A stretch of 13,374 bases of DNA. Origin: Candidatus Sulfopaludibacter sp. SbA3. Its GTDB lineage: Bacteria > Acidobacteriota > Terriglobia > 20CM-2-55-15. The notes below the pieces were generated by a model. The model had not been told where the DNA came from, did no database searches, and saw only the letters and a list, made by a program, of their open reading frames with translations. The position numbers and the translations under genes are program-made. The stretch lies in assembly GCA_945861845.1 (NCBI GenBank), contig CAMAWS010000033.1:1-13374 (forward strand). The letters are read 5' to 3'. This document shows, in pieces, positions 13,326-13,374 of the stretch (the first letter of the stretch is position 1; each line of letters starts with the position of its first letter).

Positions 13326-13374
13326 AATTTCCTATTTTCATCCAGCAAAAGCCTTCATGCGAAAATAGAGAATT
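13326..13374. repeat. Imperfect 14-bp inverted repeat at the right window edge
   Basis: CTATTTTC (13332-13339) and GAAAATAG (13361-13368) are exact reverse complements 21 bases apart. With two mismatched positions they extend to AATT at both outer ends (12 of 14 matching). It is AT-rich against GC-rich surroundings. It could be an operator, a leader structure of a gene beyond the edge, or the end of an element; the window stops here. Confidence 0.35.

Overview
The window is ordinary chromosomal DNA, GC-rich, from a free-living Gram-negative bacterium. Acidobacteriota is the best guess. The reasons are a secreted protein of the 'PDFSGLW' type that is abundant in that phylum, a Bacillus-type short citrate synthase, an orphan RfaH/UpxY-like NusG paralogue, and dispersed 'GGGGCTTCAGCCCC' palindromes. 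This assignment is inference from gene content; no rRNA or tRNA gene is present to anchor it.

Layout. Positions 1-718 (-) hold the 5' part of a secreted amidohydrolase, cut by the window edge. It is divergent from a secreted two-part protein of unknown function (871-1977, +); the 152-bp gap between them holds a promoter and a 13-bp palindrome. A minus-strand group follows, read right to left: SAM hydrolase (3737-4522), citrate synthase (2580-3695), a paired palindrome element (2490-2575) and a NusG-like antiterminator (1982-2473). Eleven bases from the SAM hydrolase start, a plus-strand group begins: cysteine desulfurase (4534), IscU/NifU-type Fe-S scaffold (5706), MnmA tRNA 2-thiouridylase (6068), an unrecognised ~209-aa protein (7159), a second palindrome pair (7791-7850) and an RlmD/RumA-type rRNA uracil methyltransferase (7861). 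After a 120-bp gap come comEC (9136) and an MltD-like lipoprotein lytic transglycosylase with LysM repeats (11683-13281). The last 93 bases hold only inverted repeats.

How the genes fit. Desulfurase, scaffold and MnmA form a compact sulfur-relay unit: sulfur taken from cysteine, Fe-S assembly, and U34 thiolation of tRNA. This MnmA carries a Cys-X-X-Cys active-site motif instead of Asp-X-X-Cys, which suggests it needs an Fe-S cluster that the adjacent scaffold could supply. The next methyltransferase belongs to a family that also carries an Fe-S cluster, so 4534-9015 reads as an Fe-S and RNA-modification locus. ComEC and the transglycosylase are envelope functions; the transglycosylase seems to have its own promoter inside the comEC 3' end.

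I see no phage, CRISPR, toxin-antitoxin or transposase gene. The points most worth a second look are the oppositely arranged REP-like pairs, the CXXC-type MnmA beside IscU, the unknown gene coupled to mnmA, and the in-frame 9-bp tandem repeat in the lytic transglycosylase.
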